A DNA stretch of 64,000 bases, from the NCBI RefSeq assembly GCF_029227915.1, contig NC_079886.1, positions 20,684,501-20,748,500 on the forward strand. Direction: 5' to 3'. The DNA is from Hydractinia symbiolongicarpus (taxonomy: Eukaryota > Cnidaria > Hydrozoa > Anthoathecata > Hydractiniidae). This document shows, one piece after another, positions 25,501 through 34,500 of this stretch; position 1 is the first letter of the stretch; each line of letters starts with the position of its first letter. A program made the position numbers and the translations under genes. Below the pieces are notes generated by a model, which worked only from the letters and a program-made list of their open reading frames with translations, did no database searches and was not told where the DNA came from.

Positions 25501-28500
25501 CATCCCTATTTTGATGCATGTTATCACGACGCTTGTGGTTGTGATATGGGTGGTGATTGTGAATGTTTATGTACAGCTGTATCAGCATATGCAGAAGCAT
25601 GTAATGCACAGGGCGTTCACATTAAGTGGAGATCACAACAATTATGTCGTGAGTATTTATTTATGGAACATTTATATCCTTATGCAGAATCATTGCAGTG
25701 ACGAATTTAAATAACCTGTTGATATTTACATTTGCTTCTGAAAGAGTAACTGATATGAAAAAATAAAAAGGCAAATATGTCATTTTATTTTTTGTGTTTG
25801 CTTCATTTTCAGCTATCCAATGTGAGCAGTGTCAAGAATATAAACCTTGTGGCTCCTCAAATCCCCGCACGTGTAGAAACATATGTACTGTACAGTCAGA
25901 ATTTCCTGTCAAGTGTGTTGAAGGTTGTGTTTGCTCGAATGATACAGTTTTACATAATGGTAAATGTATTAAACAAGCTGAGTGTCCTTGCTATCATGAC
26001 AACATGGAACATAAACCAGGATCCTTTATTATTATCAACTGTCAAGAATGGTAAGCATTAAGTAACAGTTCCGGAGGGGCAAGTTGGGGGCTTCACGCCA
26101 CCCTCCACCCCCACCCCCATTAGTTTTGTTCTTTTGTTTCGAATAATCGAAAGGTGCTAATTTTAAAAGTCTTCAAAATCCATCTACACCCCATCCCTCA
26201 AATAAATGCTTCTATAACACTGAGTAGAAAAGGTATTTCTAACATATGCTGTAGATATTTAAATTTCATCAAACTGATGATATATTTTTTATATATTTTT
26301 ATATTTTCCATTTAATGGCAGTAAATTAGTGTCGATCTAATTATGTAGTCTAGTTGTTGTTGCGCTTATATTATTGCAGTTGTTATCTTGTAAGCTGTCA
26401 ACTTTATACAATGAATATTGACGGGTTTTGCTTGCGTCATGAAAATCATAATTTTTTTATTTTTGGTCTGTCTAAGTGAATTCTCAATTAAAACTAGGTG
26501 ATTTGTATTGTTCAGAGCTTAAAACTAAGTAATTTGTATTGTTTAGAGGTTACAACTAGGTAATTTGTATTGTTCGGAGCTAACAACTAGGTAATCTGTA
26601 TTGTTCAGAGCTTACAACTAGGTAATCTGTATTCTTTAGAGCTTACAACTAGGTAATTTGTATTGTTCAGAGCTTACAACTAGGTAACCTGTATTGTTCA
26701 GAGCTTACAACTAGGTAATCTGTATTGTTCAGAGCTTACAACTAGGTAATCTGTATTGTTTAGAGCTTACAACTAGGTAATTTGTATTGTTCAGAGCTTA
26801 CAACTAGGTAATTTGTATTGTTCAGAGCTTACAACTAGAAAATTTGTATTGATCAGAGCTTACAACTAGGTAATCTATTGTTTAGAGATTACAACTAGGT
26901 GATTTGTATTGTTTAGAGCTTACAACTAGGTAATTTGTATTGTTCAGAGCTTACAACTAGGTAATTTGTGTTGTTCAGAGTTGACAACTAGGTAATTTGT
27001 AATGTTTTAATTCTTTAGTACTTGCAAAGATGGTTGTCTCCAATGTACAGGACAGACATGTACTTCAAGTATGTTATGTTATCAAAAAAAGTTGTTTTTT
27101 ACTGACACGGAAAAAGATAATACTGAAGTTTTACACGTTTACAGGATCTAGTACTAATACTGAGAATACACAAACAGTTTCAAAAAATATAGCACATTAG
27201 CCAATTGACAAATTTACGTGAATTTTTAAATAGCGCCTTTTTACTATGAAAATGAAAGTAAAATTGACGTTGATGGTTTTGTGGATTTCCGATATTCCTT
27301 AAGCACTAGGGACATTTTCATGCGCGTGCTATGTAACATTTCTCCATTGCATGCACATGACAAAAATTGCTTGTGTCCTTTATCTATTTTTTACTGCAAT
27401 GGAGCAAAATAATGTTGTTCCACAACTTCGCGGACAAAATCGATCTGAATCTATTTTGTGCCCGTGTTCCAAGGACAAAATTTGATGAACATTTTTTTAC
27501 ATAGCAAATGTTGCTCGTGTCTCCACCTTCTGCAACATTTCCTGGGACACAATTATTTTTACGGCACGTTTGTGCCTCGTGTCCCCATATCATGCAACAG
27601 ATATTTTGCAAAATTATTTGAGGCATGGTGTGATTGACCAATGAAAATGCAAGAAACTGTAAACATTGCTTTTCTTGATAAGTCGAACATCAAGTGAAGA
27701 AAGAAGACAGGAGAAAAAGCAAAAATGTCGGATGAAGAGAAAAAGCTATCTGATGAGAAAAAGATAAATTTAGTCGACTTTTATAAAACAAATCCTGCGT
27801 TATGGGTTAGTAGTGATGTAAAAAAAAGCATATTCTTCTTCATCGTCTAGCAAAAGTAAAGCCAATACTATTTCTCTGCGTATTCCTGCTGCCATAATTG
27901 AATCGCACTTTCACTTAAAAATAATTAAGGACATTTAAATCAAAGTTTTTCATAACATCATTCTGCAGCAAATGAAAAGTAGCGTCACGAGAAACATTTT
28001 CATGCGCATGCTATAGGACATGTTGCATAGCGCGCACATGAAAATAACTTCTGTCCCCTTACCTTAACTTCACTTAATTGCTTTTCATTACAGCTGCTTT
28101 ACCACCAACTACGACGCCTGGAAGCACATCATCTACGTCATCTGCAACTCAAACTTCAACTCCAACAACATCAAGTACCACTACTGAGTCAACAACATTA
28201 GGCACCACAGCTGGGTCAACAACATCACGTCCCACTACTGAGTCAACAAAATTGGGTACTACTGCTGGGTCAACAACACCTGGTACCACTATTGAGTCAA
28301 CAACAACATCACGTACTACCACTAAATCAAAAACACCAAGCACCAGTACGGAGTCAACAACAAAATCCTGGATCACTACTGAGTCTACTACGACTAGTAG
28401 CAGCACAAAGAGTACTCTCAGTGCTACCACTGTAGGTGAAACAAAAACAACAACAGCCACACATGAAACATCTACACCAACGCAAACTACTACAAGCAGT

Positions 28501-31500
28501 TCAACGAAAAGCAGAAGTACCTCTCCTAGTAGTACTTTATCAACAGAAACCAGCACTGCCTCTAAAACGAAGCCACCCACTACAACTCAATCATCCACTT
28601 TGTCAACATCCAGTACACAAAGCAAGACTACCTCATCTAGCACTGAAACCATAACTGATCGACCAAGCACACCTACTACAGGAAGCACCACCCCATCTAG
28701 CACGAGTAAAGCTACTTCGCAAACCACTCCAGAAGTAACAAGTAGCTCCACACGAACAAGCACTTCAGTAACTAAGAAAACAAGCACCAGTCCCAGCACT
28801 ACTCCAGAAACTACCAGCACATCAACATCTCTGACAAGCCGTGAGAGTAGCACAAGTTCCACACAATCTCCCACTACAACGGAGACTAGTACACGTGTCT
28901 TGTCTACCAGCAAACCAACAGTCACGAAAGAGACGACGTTGTCGACAAGGAAAAGCACGACACTTATTAGAGCTTGTCGGATTGGAAATGAAATTGGATA
29001 TGAATGCAGAAACTCGCCTAAGTTTTGTATCGAAAGAGAGTATGTTTCTTTCTTTCGTAATTGAATTTAATATAACAGCAGCGACCGTAAACTACACCTG
29101 AACTTTTGTGGGAATGAAATTTTGTTATACGTGTTGTTTTTATGATATGTAAAAAATTCCTTAATTGCAATAGAACATGTAGGTTTTCCGTTAATTCTTC
29201 TTTAAGTCACTATATTCTGCAACTTTTTTCTACCTTTATGGGGTTAAATGTTCAAATCCAAATTTAATCTCTTAAGACGATTGTGCGATGGAGTTTATAA
29301 CTGTCCCGAATTTGAAGATGAAGAAAACTGCCCAACCAAGCCGCCACCACCAACTACATCACCTTGGAACATGACCACCATATTTCCACCCAAAACCACA
29401 GCTTCCACCACACCTAAAGCATGTGATGGCTTTCTATGTAACACCAACTTTTGTATACGAAAGGGGTAAGTCTACTTGCCTTCACTATAAATGATTCACT
29501 TTTGTTTGAACCTACCATACACTCCTCAATAATATGTATAAAGGTGTTGATACCGTTATTAAGGAATATAGTTTTAAATATAGGATAAACATAAAAATAT
29601 CCTGATTTTAGAATGGTGTGTGATGGCGAAGCAGATTGCCCTGGAGAGGAAGATGAATTCAACTGCCCATCAACCACTGCCACATCAACCACCACAACAA
29701 CAACCAACCTACCAACAGAATCTACCACAGGATCAACAAAACGACCATCTACATCGAAAGAAACAACAACAACAACTGTGAAGTCGTCATCTACAACATC
29801 TTCGTCTACGTCATCACCGTTAACATCATTGCCATCCACATCATCGCCATCCACGTCTTCTTTTACAACGTCATCGTCTACGACATCCTCTACGTCGCCG
29901 TCTACAACACAAACGTCTACCACAAAAGCGACGACACCACTTGAATGTGTGTTATCACCGTACAAAGTGATATGCAAAGATAAAAGCAATTGTTTAGACT
30001 CTACTCAAATATGCGACAACAAAATAGACTGTAAAGATGGTAGCGATGAAGATAAATGTCCGACTTTGTGTCCCAACTGTTCAAGGTTGAATTTTAAATG
30101 TCACAAGACATGCCAATGCACGCCAGTGGAATACGTTTGTGATGGCAAAAATGATTGTACGGATGAATCAGATGAATTGGGTTGTCCAAAAATAAGTACG
30201 TCAACTTCACCGACCACTTTTCCGCCCACAACTACGCTCACCACACTGCCTCCCACTACACTACCGCCCTGTCCAAACAACAAAATTTACAAACCTTGTC
30301 AAAGAAATTGTCAGGGTAAGTGCACATTTTTGTTGGATAAATGTATCGAATCCAGCAGGTCATGCAAGCCAGGTTGTGGTTGTCCTCAAGGACTTGTTGG
30401 AAATGGTACGTTTTGTGTGCTTCCGTCAGCTTGTCCGTGCTACGATCCAGTTTTGAGACAATATTTTCGTGCTGAGCAGAATTGGAATCGAACATCATGC
30501 GAAATCTGTAGCTGTTTTAACGATGCTGTTACATGTGCGAAGAAACCTTGTGAGAAATTATACTGTGTCCCTCCTATGACCCTCAAAACGAAACCTGGTG
30601 ACTGCTGCCCCACTTGTGTCGCTGGCACCTTCCAGCCAACCACACTGGCTACAACGTCCAAACCCACATGTCTACTCAGTGAGTTTTTATGTGGTAATGG
30701 GCAATGTATACCAAAACACTGGGTTTGTGATGATGAGAGAGATTGTTTTCACGCTGATGACGAGCGCAACTGCACAACGAAAAAGCCATATTGCTTCGCT
30801 CCAATAGGTAGCCTTACAATTTTTTGAACATGATTTTATTTAAACGGTTGATAGGAATGCTTAAATCTACTTTTTTCGCATGCAGGATTTTCAATTCAAG
30901 GAAGTGTAGGGAGTTGTCGTGAATTTCAATGGGTGTAAAATGTGAACCTGTTTTTCAATATATTCAAAGGGAAATATATATTTAATATATAGAATATATA
31001 TTGCAGTATATATTTAAAGCAAACACATCAGCTTCTGGTTGAAGGGCAGGAGAAAATAAAGAATTTATCGACCTTTATTTATAGAAAGCCTTTACCACAA
31101 AAATATGACAAATTTTTGTTTTCGTTGCATGCAAACATTTCAGCCATTTTCTATTTTGTCCATTTAGGTGTGGCCAATCCTAGCATCATCAAAGCTTCAG
31201 CGTTTGCATCTAGTTCACATCAGTACACCATACGGGGACCTGTGTTCCAGGCATCTAATGCGAGACTGAATCACAGAGAAAAACTGAACGTGACTGCAGG
31301 AGCGTGGTGCGCGAATATATATGTTTCCGGAATACATTGGATAAGTGTCGACCTCGGACAAATCTACACTGTAAATAAAATTGCTGTTCAAAGTAAGATG
31401 TTTAATAGCTTGCCCTGTTTAATGTTGTTGTTGTTAAAGTATTGTATTTATAAATTCTTCAATCAATGAGTAATTGTAAGTAACGCCACGTGGTTTGCAC

Positions 31501-34500
31501 CAAATCATGCGCGCACATAACTGAACGTCACTTGATTCGCACCAAATTATTGCGCGCGCACAACTCAACATCACTTGATTCGCATCAAATTATTGCGCGC
31601 CACAACTCAATGTCACGTGGTTTGCATCCAATTATGCGTGTGCACAACTCAGCATGACTTAATTCGCCTCAAATTATTGCGCGCGCACAACTCAACGTCA
31701 CATAGTTTGCACTAAATTATAGTGTACGCACAACTAAACATCACTTGATTCGCATCTAATTATTGCGCGCGCACAATTGATTCCGCATTCATAACAGAGC
31801 GAAGAAATGTCATCACCGACGTCACACTTCTCTTTTAGGTCGAGACAGTGCAATTGCGTTCATCCGAAATTTTAAACTCAAGTATAGCATCAACCAGTAC
31901 GATTTTCAATATTATAAATTGCACGGAAATGTTAAGGTGAATTTTTTTTACATTTTTAGTGACGCGGTTGCTTTTGTGGTTGTGTTTTGTGTAATCTACA
32001 TTGTTTTTTCCAGATTTTCTCTGGTAACAGAAGAGTCAACCAGGTTGTTTACCGAAAATTCGAACACGCCATCCAAGCACGTGTCATACGACTTGAAGTT
32101 GTCAAATATTACGGCAGACCTTGTTTACGATTCGAGTTATACGGTTGTATTAACACTAGTTTGACCACCACCCCTCCACCTACAACAACCCTTAGCACGT
32201 TTCGGCCGACTACAGTTTGCAGTGAATTTGAATGCCAAAACGGGGAATGTATAGCGAATCGATTGGTATGTAATAACGTGGCGAACTGTAAAGATGGTTC
32301 TGATGAGTTCAACTGTAACAGAACTTGTGGGTATGTTATTTTAAAAACAATCTTAAATTGATCGTGTACTTTAAGTTATGCTTTGCACATTTCTATTTTT
32401 CAGGTTACATTAGGGAGCTTTCGCACAACTCAGTTTTGCGACGGACTTTTACCTGAATTTCCAGTCAATTAGGAAATAGTCAACGTGCGAAATTCACATG
32501 TGCTGTTTTTTTCTGTCTGTCATAAATTCTCAGAACAATTAACACTTGACAAATCTTTTTTAAAGTTAAGACGGGTTTCCACTTAAACGAATGTGCTCGA
32601 ATCGATCGACGTCGATCAAATCAACCACATTCGTTTGAGTAGAAATCAGCCTTTAGAAGATGATAATTTTTCTTACTCGATTCATTTCTTTTTAATAGTA
32701 GCATTGGTTTTTTGTTTTCAGTCCAAACGAGTTTACATGCGAATCCGGTCAGTGTACATTGTCTGTCAATGTTTGTGACGGCGATCATGATTGTAAGGAT
32801 GGAAGTGACGAATGGTATTGTCCGAATCGAACATGTCAACCGTCGCAATTCAAATGTCCAAGTGGAAAGTGTATTTTTAGAACGTAAGTTGCCTTTTCCA
32901 GTGTCTCAAAAGTTTTGTGCAAGAAGTTCACGTATGATCACATGCCCTGAAATTTTTGTTTACGTCTCCTTCAAAAGGAGGAGACTTTCATCCATTAGTG
33001 GTGTCGAATGTGTTAACATTTAAACGGCTTTGTTTTTTGCTGTCAGTTATTATTACCAGCAAATAATTTGTTGTAGTTTTGGATAATGGAAATTTGCGTT
33101 GCCTTTAAGGTTTCAGAGTGTCTGGAACTATTGTTCTTCTTTAAAAAAGATTGTAGCTACTGAATAATAAAGAAGATTTTTTCTATACAGCTATGTTTGC
33201 GATGGTCAGGACGATTGTCCATCTGGAGCGGACGAGAAAAATTGTACAGACACAACAACAACTGTGCTACCATCTACTACAACATCTACCACCGTAGTGA
33301 CTACGACCACTCAATGTAATGGCTTTATATGCCCCAGCTCAAAAAATTGCATTGATAAGAGTTGGATATGTGATAAAGTGACGGACTGTATGAACCAAGA
33401 AGATGAGAAATGTTGTAGCGAGGAGCTTTTCTTATGTCCGAAGTCTCTTGGTTCTGTGTTAGGGAAATGTATCAAAAGAACTTACGTTTGTGATAATTAT
33501 CTGGATTGTGAAGACGGATATGACGAGAAAAATTGTAGTATTACCACAACGCCGGTATGTGTGGCCACGTTTTTCTCATACGTAGTTGATGTAAGATCTC
33601 AACGTCTATGAGATTTTTTATCTTTAATAAAAAACTTTACCCTTCCATTAGCAGCCCACGACCACAATAAAAACACAGATAGTAACGGAGAGCGGCCCTA
33701 CAACAGTGACAGGTGGTGTTAAACGTTCTACACAAACGACTAAAGGTATTCTTGTTTGTTATGTTCGTCTGTTTGTTTGTTTGTTGATTTGCTTTTGTTT
33801 ATCTCACCTTAATATTCTATCGGTGATTTTTAGCTACAACTTTGTGTCCACGCAACTCCACTTGTTTGTGCATCAATACATGCAATAGTCTCGCAAAAGA
33901 CCCGCGTGGTTGTCATAGATTACAATGCATTGACGCTTGCTCCTGTCCGAAATATTTTAAATACAGTAAAAGAACTGGTTATTGCCACTCAGACCCGAAG
34001 TGTCCGTGTGTGCGAAATGGAAAGGTTTTTGTGGTGAGCATGTTTTGATTTTTTTTTTCACGTAGAAAGAACTGGATGGCGTTAACAGTTACCGTAAGAG
34101 TTTACTCGGAAACGATACGAGCTGGAAAAAAATCGTAGTTTTGCAAGATCAAATTTTCTTATAAAATATGTATTTTTCTTTTTACGTCTTTCTTTCAACT
34201 TATATCATAATTTAGACTGGATCCGTCGTTGACCAGGCTAACTGCACCAAATGCGTGTGCACACCTAGTGGCATACAATGCAGCAAATATTGCAATATCT
34301 CTTGTCCCGTGGTGAGTGCCCCTTTGCTACTACTAAACGTTTCTGCCCCAGGTTACTTCTATCCCTAATACTTTGTAAGATAGTTGACTTTAATATTTAT
34401 TTATTAATTTATTAACAAACATTAAAATAAGCTAGCTTTGTGGGTTTTTTTGAATTTATATTATGGTTAGAGTTGAATATCTAATCGTCTGTCTTAAAAT

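Noticed and set aside
26491-27009. Regular array that could be mistaken for a CRISPR
   Set aside because: Units are directly adjacent without unique spacers, lie in an animal intron, and no cas genes exist.
28149-28958. Val-rich minus-strand open frames opposite the Ser/Thr exon
   Set aside because: They are complementary shadows of Thr/Ser codons.
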